59,852 nt of DNA from Fluviibacter sp048859965 (GTDB lineage Bacteria; Pseudomonadota; Gammaproteobacteria; Burkholderiales; Rhodocyclaceae): NCBI GenBank assembly GCA_048859965.1, contig JBLIZO010000049.1, forward strand, positions 1 to 59,852, in the 5' to 3' direction. The position numbers and the translations under genes are program-made. The notes under the pieces are model-generated. The model was not told the origin of the DNA and ran no database searches. It saw only the letters and a list, made by a program, of their open reading frames with translations. Shown one piece after another: positions 19,485-27,593 of this stretch (positions within the stretch are counted from its first letter, which is position 1; each line of letters begins with the position of its first letter).

Positions 19485-19688
19485 ATGGGAGGCGTTGATT
19501 TTTCGGTTTCACGCTGCGAAGTCGCCGGCGAAATGGTGTTGACCGATCAGACGCAGAAAGAATGCGCGTTGGAGCATCACTGCCCCAAGGGTACAAAGTG
19601 CCCGCTGGATGGCTGTTTTGCCGTACATTCGGGCATTGCCGAGGCGCATCCGGAGTGCCATATACGCCAGAAAAAGGGCAACAAGTAA
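19485..19688 (+). CDS. Small cysteine-rich protein
   Basis: A 67-residue protein with six cysteines and several histidines, including CALEHHCPKGTKCPLDGC (Cys-x6-Cys-x5-Cys-x4-Cys) and a C-terminal HPECHIRQKKGNK. The Cys/His spacing could bind a metal, but no known zinc-finger family is recognised. AAGGAG six bases before the ATG supports expression. It is divergent from the alcohol dehydrogenase gene and 88 bases before crcB. Another open frame runs antisense across it; the strong ribosome-binding site favours the strand given here. Confidence 0.6.
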   Translation: MGGVDFSVSRCEVAGEMVLTDQTQKECALEHHCPKGTKCPLDGCFAVHSGIAEAHPECHIRQKKGNK

Positions 19689-19776
19689 CGGGACGTTGCC
19701 CGCATGGACTATTTGGCATCCTACCCGGTCTGACTTATGATGCCTCCATGCCTGCCATCGTCTGCTTTCCGTCATC

Positions 19777-20160
19777 ATGCTGAACGCCATTCTTGCGATT
19801 TCAGTCGGTTCAGCGTTGGGCGCGGTGCTGCGCTGGCAACTGGGTTTACGTTTGAATGAGTTTTTCCCCACGTTGCCGCCCGGCACGCTGGTTGCCAATA
19901 TTATCGGTGGCTACATCATTGGTCTGGCAGTTGCGTTCTTTGCCAGCACCAACGATATCGCGCCCGAGTGGCGGCTGTTTATCATTACCGGCTTTTGTGG
20001 TGGCCTGACGACCTTCTCCACATTTTCGGCCGAAGTCGTCACGCTGCTCCAGGATGGTCGTATCGGCTGGGCCGCCACGACCATCCTGACGCATGTCAGC
20101 ACCTCGATCATCGCCACCATCGCCGGCCTGCTGAGCTGGGAACTCTTGCGCAAGGTCTAG
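19777..20160 (+). CDS. crcB: Fluoride channel CrcB/Fluc
   Basis: A 127-residue four-helix membrane protein that exports fluoride as a dual-topology dimer. The family signatures are all present: GSALGAVLRWQLG in helix 1, GTLVANIIGGYIIG with the pore Asn in helix 2, and GFCGGLTTFSTFS with the phenylalanine-box and central Na+ site residues in helix 3. It is followed after 8 bases by a DUF190 gene, a frequent partner. The 88 bases upstream were checked for a fluoride riboswitch and none was convincing. Confidence 0.95.
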   Translation: MLNAILAISVGSALGAVLRWQLGLRLNEFFPTLPPGTLVANIIGGYIIGLAVAFFASTNDIAPEWRLFIITGFCGGLTTFSTFSAEVVTLLQDGRIGWAATTILTHVSTSIIATIAGLLSWELLRKV

Positions 20161-20168
20161 GAGGGCGT

Positions 20169-20480
20169 ATGACCGGCTATCAACTCAATTTTTATACGCT
20201 GCAAAACCGGGAGCACCACCACCAGCCCATTGCCGACTGGCTGGTTGAGACGGCGCACGAAATCGGTATCAGCGGCGCGACTGCCCTGCACGGCGATGCC
20301 AGCTACGGCAGTGATGGCCGCATCCATTCTGCGCGCTTTTTTGAACAGTCCGAACAACCGATGATCGTTGTTATGGTGGTCACCGAGGGACAATGCGCCC
20401 AGATGCTCGAACGCATTCAGGCAACCGGGCTCAGAATTTTCTACACCCGGGCGCAGGTGGACTACGGTTACACAACCTAG
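20169..20480 (+). CDS. DUF190 family protein
   Basis: A 103-residue DUF190 protein, a ferredoxin-like/PII-like fold often found beside crcB or ion channels. The conserved block GISGATALHGDASYGSDGR (about residues 35-53) followed by IHSARFFEQSEQPMIVVMVV matches the family. A GGAGGG ribosome-binding site immediately before the ATG at 20169 and the close linkage to crcB fix the start; the open frame extends upstream into crcB. A role in modulating fluoride or ion homeostasis is inferred from context only. Confidence 0.88.
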   Translation: MTGYQLNFYTLQNREHHHQPIADWLVETAHEIGISGATALHGDASYGSDGRIHSARFFEQSEQPMIVVMVVTEGQCAQMLERIQATGLRIFYTRAQVDYGYTT

Positions 20481-20535
20481 CGCGCAACGACACGATGCCG
20501 ATTCGCACCGGCTGAAATACCTTTGTCACAATCGG

Positions 20536-20553
20536 GCGTCATACTCGCTTCAT
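20536..20553 (+). promoter_or_regulatory. Candidate PHO box upstream of phoU
   Basis: GCGTCAT and GCTTCAT are spaced 11 bases apart, the spacing of PhoB half-sites (consensus CTGTCAT with a four-base AT-rich gap). They lie 30 bases before phoU. A further TTGTCAC occurs 13 bases upstream. The match is 5/7 and 4/7, so support is moderate and comes mainly from the gene context. Confidence 0.45.
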
Positions 20554-20582
20554 CCTAGGACTCACCCCGGAGCCACGACATC

Positions 20583-21299
20583 ATGGCGGAACACACCCTC
20601 AAGCAATTTGACCTTGAACTGGACGATCTGAAATCCCGCGTCCTTCTCATGGGCGGCATTGTCGAACAACAGATGCGCATGGTGATGCAGGGTTTATATG
20701 GTGCTGACACCAATTTGCTATCAACCGTCGAGCAGGGTGATGCCCGCCTGAATGACGCTGAACTCGAACTGGATCTGGTCTGCAACAAGCTGATCGCCAA
20801 ACGCCAACCAACGGCCATTGATCTACGCGTGGTGATCGGCGTTCAGAAAACCGGGCTGGAACTCGAGAAAGCCGGTAATAAAGCCGTCAAAATCGCCCGT
20901 ATTGCCCGCTTACTCCATGAAAAACACCCGCTGTTCACGCCGAATGTCGAGCTCCGTCATATGTCCGAAGACGCCCTCGACATGTTACGGCGCGCGCTGG
21001 ATACCTTTGCGCGAAGCGACAGCATGGCGGCAACCGATGTGCTTCAGGCCGATGATTTGGTGGATTCGGAGTATCGCAGCATTACACGGCAACTGATTAC
21101 CTTCATGATGGAAGACCCGCGCACCATCTCGCAGGCTCTGGAAATCATGAGCATGGCCAAAGCCATCGAACGCGTCGCCGATCATGCACGCGCGATTGCC
21201 GAGAACGTGATCTACATTGCTTCGGGCATGAATGTCCGTCACAGCAACGTGGAAGATATTCGCAGTCGGCTGACGGACGAACAGGCAAGCGGCGCTTAA
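20583..21299 (+). CDS. phoU: Phosphate transport regulator PhoU
   Basis: PhoU links the Pst transporter to PhoR, holding the kinase in its phosphatase state when phosphate is plentiful. The 238-residue all-helical protein has the duplicated three-helix bundle. Metal-binding motifs include the N-terminal LRVVIGVQKTGLELEKAGNK with a degenerate ExxxD and the second repeat IMSMAKAIERVADHA. It lies 8 bases before phoB, forming phoU-phoB-phoR, unlike the E. coli arrangement where phoU closes the pst operon. A candidate PHO box precedes it. Confidence 0.96.
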   Translation: MAEHTLKQFDLELDDLKSRVLLMGGIVEQQMRMVMQGLYGADTNLLSTVEQGDARLNDAELELDLVCNKLIAKRQPTAIDLRVVIGVQKTGLELEKAGNKAVKIARIARLLHEKHPLFTPNVELRHMSEDALDMLRRALDTFARSDSMAATDVLQADDLVDSEYRSITRQLITFMMEDPRTISQALEIMSMAKAIERVADHARAIAENVIYIASGMNVRHSNVEDIRSRLTDEQASGA

Positions 21300-21307
21300 A
21301 CACATTC

Positions 21308-22000
21308 ATGGCAGCGACCATTCTCATTGTTGAGGATGATCCGGCAATCCGCGAATTGCTGACGATCACCCTCGAAGCCTCGGGGCACCGTATCGTTGCG
21401 GCGGCATCGGCTGAAGCAGCCGAGGAATCCACGGCACATAACCTGCCTGACCTGATCCTGCTCGACTGGATGCTGCCCGGCCGCACCGGACCGCAATTTG
21501 CTCAAAGACTGCGCGCGACGGAACGCACACGCGACGTGCCGATCATTATGCTGACTGCACGCACCGACGAACAGGATCGCATCACCGGCCTTGAAATCGG
21601 TGCTGATGACTATATGGTGAAGCCTTTCTCGCCACGCGAACTGGTGGCCAGGATCAAGGCTGTACTGCGGCGCCGTAAACCGCAACTCAGCGAGGACAAG
21701 ATCAGCGTCAAGGCTCTCGAACTTGATCCTGTCACGCACCGGGTCACCGCCAACGGGACGGCCGTCGCGATTGGCCCCACCGAGTTTCGTCTACTTCATT
21801 TTTTCATGACGCACCCGGAGCGCGTCCACAGCCGCTCGCAGTTACTCGACAAAGTCTGGGGCGACCACGTATTTGTCGAAGAGCGCACAGTGGATGTCCA
21901 TATCCGCCGCCTTCGCTCGGTACTTGAAGCGACCGAGCACGATAGCTTGATCCAAACTGTACGCGGGAGCGGTTACAGGTTCTCGACGCATAACGGCTGA
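21308..22000 (+). CDS. phoB: Phosphate regulon response regulator PhoB
   Basis: OmpR-family transcription factor that binds PHO boxes after phosphorylation by PhoR. Receiver domain: acidic pocket in VEDDPA, phosphoacceptor Asp in LLDWMLPG (about residue 54), Thr/Ser in IMLTART and Lys in MVKPFSPREL (about 106). A C-terminal winged helix follows (about 130-228), with VWGDHVFVEERTVDVHIRRL and the ending VRGSGYRF. At 230 residues it matches E. coli PhoB. It is cotranscribed with phoU and phoR. Confidence 0.96.
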   Translation: MAATILIVEDDPAIRELLTITLEASGHRIVAAASAEAAEESTAHNLPDLILLDWMLPGRTGPQFAQRLRATERTRDVPIIMLTARTDEQDRITGLEIGADDYMVKPFSPRELVARIKAVLRRRKPQLSEDKISVKALELDPVTHRVTANGTAVAIGPTEFRLLHFFMTHPERVHSRSQLLDKVWGDHVFVEERTVDVHIRRLRSVLEATEHDSLIQTVRGSGYRFSTHNG

Positions 22001-22047
22001 TCCGCACCCCTTGGATGTGGGGTAGCATGGCGGATCAGGAGGTTTCC

Positions 22048-23280
22048 ATGTCGTTTCTGGAAGTGCTGCTTTCCCTCGTCACGCTCATCTTTGCTCTTCG
22101 TCTGTTCATCCACCGACGTTATCTGACACAGATGCTGAACTGGCTTTCCGGGCCGCTCGACGCTCCCCTGCCGGATGCCTCCGGTATCTGGGGCGAGTTC
22201 GTTTCGCGCATGAACACGCGTGTCAAAATCCGCAAACGGGAGGCTGGCGCACTGGCGTCGGCGCTTGAGCAATTCCGCAGCGCCCTGGAGGCGCTTCCCG
22301 ACGGGGTCATTTTCATGGACCTGCAGCACCGGGTACTCTGGATGAATCAGCTCGCAGTATCGTTGATGTCGCTCTCCCAGGAACAGGACATCGGGAAACC
22401 GATTGAGCACATGGTGCGCGAGCCTGAATTTGTTGCCTACCTGAATCAGGGAGACTTTTCCGAGCCCCTGATCTACTACCCATCACGTCGCGTCGGCGCC
22501 TGCTACATGATGAGTGTGATTAATTACGGCAACGAGCGAGCGCTCTTAACCATTCGCGATCTGACGCAGCTCGAAAAGCTCGAAAACGTCCGTCGTGACT
22601 TTGTCGCCAATGTGTCCCATGAACTCAAAACACCATTAACCGTCATCGGTGGCTTCATTGAAACACTTCAGTCGAACCACGCCATACTGCCGGAAGACAA
22701 GCGCCAACGCTATCTGGATCTGGCCATGGCGCAAACACAACAAATGAACCGACTCGTACAAGATCTGCTGACGCTGTCATCTCTGGAAGCCAGCACGGTT
22801 TTTGCCGATGAAACTGATGTACCCGTTGCCGAGCTACTGAACGAAGCTGTCGAGTCCGCTGAAGAGCTCTCTTCCGGGAGGCATGATATCCAGCTGAACG
22901 TGCCGCCCGATCTGCGTATACGCGGCTCTGCGTCAGCGTTGCGCAGCGTCTGTGGCAATCTTGTTAACAATGCGGTTAATTACACGCCTGCCGGTGGGCA
23001 CATTGGCATCCACTGGACAACGACGACAGAAGGCGGTTGTCTGCGCGTCAGCGATACCGGCATCGGTATCGACGCAGCACAGATTCCCCGGCTTACTGAA
23101 CGTTTTTACCGAGTGGATCAGGGGCGTTCACGCGAAACGGGCGGCACCGGACTCGGTCTTGCTATCGTCAAGCACGCACTGGAGCGCCATCAGGGGTATC
23201 TCGAGATTGAAAGTCAGCCACATCGGGGGAGCACCTTCTCGGCGCACTTTCCTGCACAGCGGATCGTGCTGCAGGGTTAG
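22048..23280 (+). CDS. phoR: Phosphate regulon sensor kinase PhoR
   Basis: Membrane histidine kinase that phosphorylates PhoB. The start at 22048 follows AGGAGG. The 410 residues show an N-terminal hydrophobic stretch (about 3-25), a PAS domain (about 85-180), the DHp motif FVANVSHELKTPLTV with the phosphoacceptor His, and the ATPase boxes: N-box NLVNNAVNYTP, G1 DTGIGID, F-box ERFYRVD and G2 GGTGLGLAIVKHAL. No periplasmic sensor loop of size is present, as in other PhoR proteins, fitting signalling through Pst/PhoU. Confidence 0.95.
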   Translation: MSFLEVLLSLVTLIFALRLFIHRRYLTQMLNWLSGPLDAPLPDASGIWGEFVSRMNTRVKIRKREAGALASALEQFRSALEALPDGVIFMDLQHRVLWMNQLAVSLMSLSQEQDIGKPIEHMVREPEFVAYLNQGDFSEPLIYYPSRRVGACYMMSVINYGNERALLTIRDLTQLEKLENVRRDFVANVSHELKTPLTVIGGFIETLQSNHAILPEDKRQRYLDLAMAQTQQMNRLVQDLLTLSSLEASTVFADETDVPVAELLNEAVESAEELSSGRHDIQLNVPPDLRIRGSASALRSVCGNLVNNAVNYTPAGGHIGIHWTTTTEGGCLRVSDTGIGIDAAQIPRLTERFYRVDQGRSRETGGTGLGLAIVKHALERHQGYLEIESQPHRGSTFSAHFPAQRIVLQG

Positions 23281-23312
23281 ACGCCCACCGATACCCCGTA
23301 TCGACTGCCGAT

Positions 23313-23347
23313 AAAAAACGGCGGGAACCCATCAAGAGACCCGCCGC
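23313..23347. terminator. Terminator between phoR and pstB
   Basis: CGGCGGG and CCCGCCG flank a 14-base loop. On the minus strand the stem is followed by TTTTTT, a good intrinsic terminator for the pst operon. On the plus strand it is followed by a weaker CTTTCT, so it may serve phoR as well. Confidence 0.8.
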
Positions 23348-23373
23348 TTTCTACCGCTGAGGCATGGGTTCGA

Positions 23374-24156
23374 TCAACCAAAACGACCGGTGATGTAATC
23401 TTCAGTTTCCTTGCGCTTTGGCTTCACGAATAAATCGTCGGTCACGCCGAATTCGATCAGCTCGCCCAGATACATATACGCCGTATAGTCCGACACACGT
23501 GCCGCCTGCTGCATGTTATGCGTAACGATCGCGATCGTATAGGCGTTTTTCAATTCAAAAACGAGCTCCTCGATCTTGGCAGTAGAAATCGGATCCAGCG
23601 CCGATGTCGGCTCATCCAGAAGAAGCACATCGGGCTTGACCGCAACGCCACGAGCGATACATAGACGCTGCTGCTGACCACCAGACAGCGACAAGCCGCT
23701 CTGGTGCAGCTTGTCTTTGGCTTCGGTCCACAAGGCTGCCTGCTCCAGCGCCCACTGGACGCGGTTGTCCATGTCAGCCTTCGACAGGTTTTCGTAAAGA
23801 CGCACACCAAAGGCGATGTTGTCATAAATCGACATCGGGAACGGCGTTGGCTTCTGGAACACCATACCGATACGTGCGCGCAATAGATTCAGGTCAACGC
23901 CCTTGTCCAGCGTGTTCTGGCCATGAAAAATGATCTGCCCCTCGGCACGCTGGCCGGGATACAGGTCATACATGCGGTTGAAGGTGCGCAGTAGTGTGGA
24001 CTTACCACACCCCGATGGACCGATGAACGCGGTCACCTTCTTCTCGGCGATATCCATCGAAACGGATTTCAATCCCTTGAAACTGCCATAGTAGAAATCC
24101 AGGTCACGTACCTTGAGCGCGACGTTGTGCCCTTGATCAGAGAGAAATTCAGACAT
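23374..24156 (-). CDS. pstB: Phosphate ABC transporter ATPase PstB
   Basis: The 260-residue ATPase that powers the PstCA channel. Walker A GPSGCGKSTLLR, Q-loop FQKPTPFPMSIYDNI, signature LSGGQQQRLCIARG, Walker B VLLLDEPTSALD and the H-loop IVTHNMQQA are all present. FFKP-like FQKPTPFP and the C-terminal YITGRFG are PstB hallmarks. Last gene of the leftward pstS-pstC-pstA-pstB operon, 12 bases after pstA, and convergent with phoR. phoU is not in this operon here. Confidence 0.97.
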   Translation of the reverse strand: MSEFLSDQGHNVALKVRDLDFYYGSFKGLKSVSMDIAEKKVTAFIGPSGCGKSTLLRTFNRMYDLYPGQRAEGQIIFHGQNTLDKGVDLNLLRARIGMVFQKPTPFPMSIYDNIAFGVRLYENLSKADMDNRVQWALEQAALWTEAKDKLHQSGLSLSGGQQQRLCIARGVAVKPDVLLLDEPTSALDPISTAKIEELVFELKNAYTIAIVTHNMQQAARVSDYTAYMYLGELIEFGVTDDLFVKPKRKETEDYITGRFG

Positions 24157-24168
24157 GACTTAAACCTC

Positions 24169-25014
24169 TTAGGATTGAGTTTTTTCACGGAAGGCCACAC
24201 GGGCCACCACGTTCAGCAGAAGAACCAGCATGGCAATCAACGCGGAGGCACCCCATGCCAGTGACTGCCAGTTTTCGTAGGGGCTCATGGCGAAGTTAAA
24301 GATTGTCACGGGCAGATTTGCCATCGGCTGATCAATGTTGAGGCTGAAGAACTGGTTATTCAGCGCCGTAAACAGCAATGGTGCCGTTTCGCCGGTAATA
24401 CGGGCGATGGCCAGCAGAATACCGGTGGTCACCCCACCTCTCACAGCACGCAAACAGACATCGAGGCTGACACGCCAACGCGGCATGCCCAGCGCAAAAG
24501 CCGCTTCGCGCAAGCTGCCGGGCACCAGCTTCAGCATGTTTTCAGTTGTACGCACCACCACGGGTACCGCAATCAGCGCCAATGCAATGGAACCGGACCA
24601 GCCCGAGAAATGTTTCGTCGTCGCTACAAACAACGCGTATACGAAAAGACCGATCACAATCGAGGGTGCTGACAGCATGATGTCCGTGACAAAGCGCGTC
24701 ACCGCAGCAATACGCGAACGGTCACCGAATTCGGCCAGGTAGATGCCTGCGAGGATACCGATAGGTGTCGAGATCACCGTCGTCAAACCGACGATGAGGA
24801 AGCTGCCAACAATGGCATTGGCCATGCCGCCACCTTCCGATCCTGGCGCCGGCGTTGATTCCGTAAAGAATGCCCAGTTCATGGCCGGCAACCCCTTGAT
24901 AAAGAGGGTCGCCAGAATCCAGACCAGGCCCAACAGACCGATGGCGACAGCAATGCCGGATAACAATGTGCTGAGGCTATTGATCAGCTTACGCTTCTGA
25001 TAACGAGCATCCAT
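24169..25014 (-). CDS. pstA: Phosphate ABC transporter permease PstA
   Basis: A 281-residue inner-membrane permease with six predicted helices. The cytoplasmic EAA loop for coupling to PstB reads REAAFALGMPRWRVSLDVCL, and the PstA-type opening (about residues 40-60) has MNWAFFTESTPAPGSEGGG. Its start overlaps the last base of pstC, so the two permeases are translationally coupled. Works with PstS, PstC and PstB for high-affinity phosphate uptake. Confidence 0.96.
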   Translation of the reverse strand: MDARYQKRKLINSLSTLLSGIAVAIGLLGLVWILATLFIKGLPAMNWAFFTESTPAPGSEGGGMANAIVGSFLIVGLTTVISTPIGILAGIYLAEFGDRSRIAAVTRFVTDIMLSAPSIVIGLFVYALFVATTKHFSGWSGSIALALIAVPVVVRTTENMLKLVPGSLREAAFALGMPRWRVSLDVCLRAVRGGVTTGILLAIARITGETAPLLFTALNNQFFSLNIDQPMANLPVTIFNFAMSPYENWQSLAWGASALIAMLVLLLNVVARVAFREKTQS

Positions 25015-25985
25015 TATTTGCCCCCCGCTTTTTTCTCACCCTGCTTGATCAGCCACTCCGAGATCGACAACACCACGAACGTAATGATGAACAGAATCAG
25101 GCCCAGGCCGAACAGTGCGGGAATGTGCATGGTTGGGTCTGCTTCGGCGAACTCATTGGCCAACGTTGAAGCAATCGAGTTGCCTGGTGCAAACAGATTT
25201 AGCGAGAACCGGTTGGCGTTACCGATGACAAAGGTGACCGCCATCGTTTCGCCCAACGCCCGCCCCAGGCCAAGCATGATGCCGCCGATCACACCGACTC
25301 GAGTGTAAGGCAGAACAATATTCTTAACGACTTCCCAACGGGTGCACCCGATACCATAGGCCGACTCTTTGAGCACGCTCGGCACCGTCTCAAACACATC
25401 ACGCATCACCGAGGCGATAAATGGGATCACCATCAACGCCAGCACCAGCCCCGCCGTGAACACCCCCAGGCCAAGGGGCGGCCCGGCAAAGAACGGCTCC
25501 CCTAACCAGCGAATCATCCAGGGCTGAATGTACTCCTGCACGATGGGCGCGAAGATGAACAGGCCCCAGAAGCCATAAATGATCGATGGCACACCGGCCA
25601 GCAGCTCAATCGCCGTTCCCAGCGGACGACGTAACCACACAGGGCACGACTCCGTGAGAAACATGGCGATGCCAAAACTGATCGGCACGCCGACCAGCAA
25701 GGCAATCAGCGAGGTCACCAGCGTACCCCAGATAGCAATGCCCGCACCAAAATGATCATCGGCTGGGCTCCAGGTCGTGCTGTAGAAAAAACCAAGGCCA
25801 AACTCTTTGAAGACCGGCCAGGCTTGAACCACCAGCGATACCAGAATGCCGAACAGGGTCAGCAGCACCAGTGCAGCAAAACTGAAGGTGATGCCTGCAA
25901 ACAGGCGATCCTGCTTCAAAAATCTTGCGGACTTTTCCGCCTGCCGCTGCATGGCCTGCGCTACAGTTTCGTTCGATTCAATCAC
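25014..25985 (-). CDS. pstC: Phosphate ABC transporter permease PstC
   Basis: A 323-residue permease with six helices after a cytoplasmic N-terminus of about 25 residues. TTWSPADDHFGAGIAIWGTL is the PstC-type periplasmic entry. The EAA loop reads KESAYGIGCTRWEVVKNIVL, and GRALGETMAVTFVIGN carries the conserved Arg/Glu pair implicated in phosphate passage in E. coli PstC. It follows pstS after 84 bases that contain a strong hairpin, which may set a lower level of permease relative to binding protein. Confidence 0.96.
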   Translation of the reverse strand: MIESNETVAQAMQRQAEKSARFLKQDRLFAGITFSFAALVLLTLFGILVSLVVQAWPVFKEFGLGFFYSTTWSPADDHFGAGIAIWGTLVTSLIALLVGVPISFGIAMFLTESCPVWLRRPLGTAIELLAGVPSIIYGFWGLFIFAPIVQEYIQPWMIRWLGEPFFAGPPLGLGVFTAGLVLALMVIPFIASVMRDVFETVPSVLKESAYGIGCTRWEVVKNIVLPYTRVGVIGGIMLGLGRALGETMAVTFVIGNANRFSLNLFAPGNSIASTLANEFAEADPTMHIPALFGLGLILFIITFVVLSISEWLIKQGEKKAGGK

Positions 25986-26021
25986 TCACAACTCCCGGGG
26001 CACCGATTTCTTACACGATAC

Positions 26022-26040
26022 CCGGCCCCAAAGGGGCCGG
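26022..26040 (-). other. Intercistronic hairpin between pstS and pstC
   Basis: CCGGCCCC and GGGGCCGG form a perfect eight-base-pair GC stem with a three-base loop and no T run. Such hairpins stabilise the upstream message or reduce read-through. This one would favour pstS over pstC-pstA-pstB. Confidence 0.65.
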
Positions 26041-26069
26041 ACTATCTCTGCGACTGCCAGCGATCTGGA

Positions 26070-27119
26070 TTACTTGCCCACGAATACCGGCTTGCCATCC
26101 GGACCCTTGATTTCCGACCAGCTCTTGACGATGGCTTTTACGGCGTTGTCCGGCAAAGGCACATAGTCCAAAGCCGTAGCCATCGTCTGCCCCTTGGTGA
26201 GCGCCCAGTTGAAGAACTTCAGGACTTCGGCGCTCTGCTCCGGCTTCTCGGCCTTCTTGTACATCAGGATGAAGGAGGCCGATGTAATCGGCCATGAATT
26301 GGCGCCCGGCTGATTGTTCAGATTGACCGCAAAGTTCGGTGTACCAGACCAATCGGCTCTCGCGGCTGCCGCATTGAAGCTGGCCTCATTCGGCTGAACC
26401 GCTTTGCCATCCCGGTTAATCAGCGACACATGGGTCATCTTGTTCTGCTTGGCATAGGCAAACTCGACATAGCCAATGGCGCCATCGATCTTGGTCACAT
26501 TGGCCGCAACACCGGCATTGCCCTTACCGCCCACACCCGCCGGCCAGTTCACGGTTTTACCCGCACCAACGACGCCTTTGAATGGCGGAGATACCTGAGC
26601 CAGGAAATCCGTAAAGACGGCTGTCGTGCCCGATGAGTCTGAGCGATAAACAATCGTAATGGCCGTATCCGGCAGCTTGACACCCGGGTTGACCGAGGCG
26701 ATCGCCGGATCATTCCACTTCGTGATCTTGGCACGGAAGATATCCGACAGGACATCGTTATTCAGCTTCAGCTTGCCCGGCGCAACACCCGCCAGATTGA
26801 TGACCGGCACCACGCCCCCGATAATGGCCGGAAACTGGGCCAAGCCATTCTTTTCCAAAACATCCGCCGGGGTAGGGTCATCACTGGCACCAAAATCAAC
26901 CGTTTTGGCAAGAATCTGCTTTACGCCGCCACCGGAACCAATGGCCTGATAATTCAGCGCCGTACCCGTCTGCGCCTTGTAAGCCTCTGCCCACTTGGCG
27001 TACATCGGCGCCGGGAAGGTGGCGCCGGCGCCCGTGATTTGTGCCGCACTGGCTGCACCAGCCATCAGGCCAGCCGAAACCAGCAGGCCCTTCAAAATCT
27101 TGTTGATCGAAGCGTTCAT
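26070..27119 (-). CDS. pstS: Phosphate-binding periplasmic protein PstS
   Basis: High-affinity phosphate receptor of the Pst transporter. The 349-residue precursor has a signal peptide of about 26 residues ending ASA-AQ, then the family motif ITGAGATFPAPMYAKW. The phosphate pocket residues are in AIGSGGG, FGASDDP and YRSDSSGTTAVFTDFL (Arg, Ser, Asp, Ser, Thr). The ATG at 27119 has GGGAG six bases upstream; a GTG one codon earlier is less likely. A candidate PHO box lies about 75 bases upstream. Confidence 0.97.
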   Translation of the reverse strand: MNASINKILKGLLVSAGLMAGAASAAQITGAGATFPAPMYAKWAEAYKAQTGTALNYQAIGSGGGVKQILAKTVDFGASDDPTPADVLEKNGLAQFPAIIGGVVPVINLAGVAPGKLKLNNDVLSDIFRAKITKWNDPAIASVNPGVKLPDTAITIVYRSDSSGTTAVFTDFLAQVSPPFKGVVGAGKTVNWPAGVGGKGNAGVAANVTKIDGAIGYVEFAYAKQNKMTHVSLINRDGKAVQPNEASFNAAAARADWSGTPNFAVNLNNQPGANSWPITSASFILMYKKAEKPEQSAEVLKFFNWALTKGQTMATALDYVPLPDNAVKAIVKSWSEIKGPDGKPVFVGK

Positions 27120-27192
27120 CACAAACTCCCAAGAAGTGCCAGCCCAACGCCAGCGAATTTATGCAACTTGGAACGGAGTTTATTGGTGCAAG

Positions 27193-27210
27193 ATTACCGT
27201 ATTGTGACAA
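27193..27210 (-). promoter_or_regulatory. Candidate PHO box upstream of pstS
   Basis: Read on the pstS strand, TTGTCAC and CGGTAAT are spaced by 11 bases with an AATA gap. The halves match the CTGTCAT consensus at 5/7 each. The position, within 100 bases of a pst operon start, is what PhoB control predicts. Confidence 0.5.
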
Positions 27211-27225
27211 TATCTCGCGGCGCAA

Positions 27226-27252
27226 CAAAAAGGCCTTCCAGTCAGAAGGCCT
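27226..27252 (-). terminator. Terminator of the 61-residue protein gene
   Basis: On the minus strand AGGCCTTC and GAAGGCCT form a stem with a six-base loop, followed by TTTTT. It separates the small upstream gene from the pstS promoter. Confidence 0.85.
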
Positions 27253-27264
27253 CGTGGCAGAGAC

Positions 27265-27450
27265 TTACTTCTTATCCTTCTTCAAAACCTGATCGCGGTA
27301 CTCCTTGAAGCGGCTGACGGCGCGTTTGTAACCATCTTCAAAGCCATTGCGATACCCTGATCCCCCGGGCAACTTGTTGTAGTTCGGTTTGTCTTTCAGG
27401 ATCGCTTCAAGCGCCTGAAAAATGTCCTTGATACTTGGTTCAGCCATCAT
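27265..27450 (-). CDS. Small conserved protein, unknown function
   Basis: A 61-residue charged, soluble protein (60 if the second Met is used). It has two helical segments joined by a PGGSGYRNGFEDGYKRAVSRF turn and ends in a lysine cluster. GGAGG lies just upstream of the double ATG, and the gene has its own terminator, so it is probably a real monocistronic gene. I do not recognise the family. It is located immediately upstream of pstS but is separated from it by the terminator. Confidence 0.7.
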   Translation of the reverse strand: MMAEPSIKDIFQALEAILKDKPNYNKLPGGSGYRNGFEDGYKRAVSRFKEYRDQVLKKDKK

Positions 27451-27593
27451 TATTCCTCCGGTTTAGTCACACTTAACCAGACTCATGTTGCGTTTCAATG
27501 ACATCACTCATGAAAACACCCCACCCAAACATCTTTGACGGTGGCTATGCGTGGATTCCGCCGCTACCTCAGCGCCGGAACCCCGCTGCGACA

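Noticed and set aside
19689..19776. Fluoride riboswitch before crcB
   Set aside because: TGATGCCTCCAT resembles the 3' part of the crcB motif, but no matching 5' hairpin with a complementary pseudoknot loop is found in the spacer.
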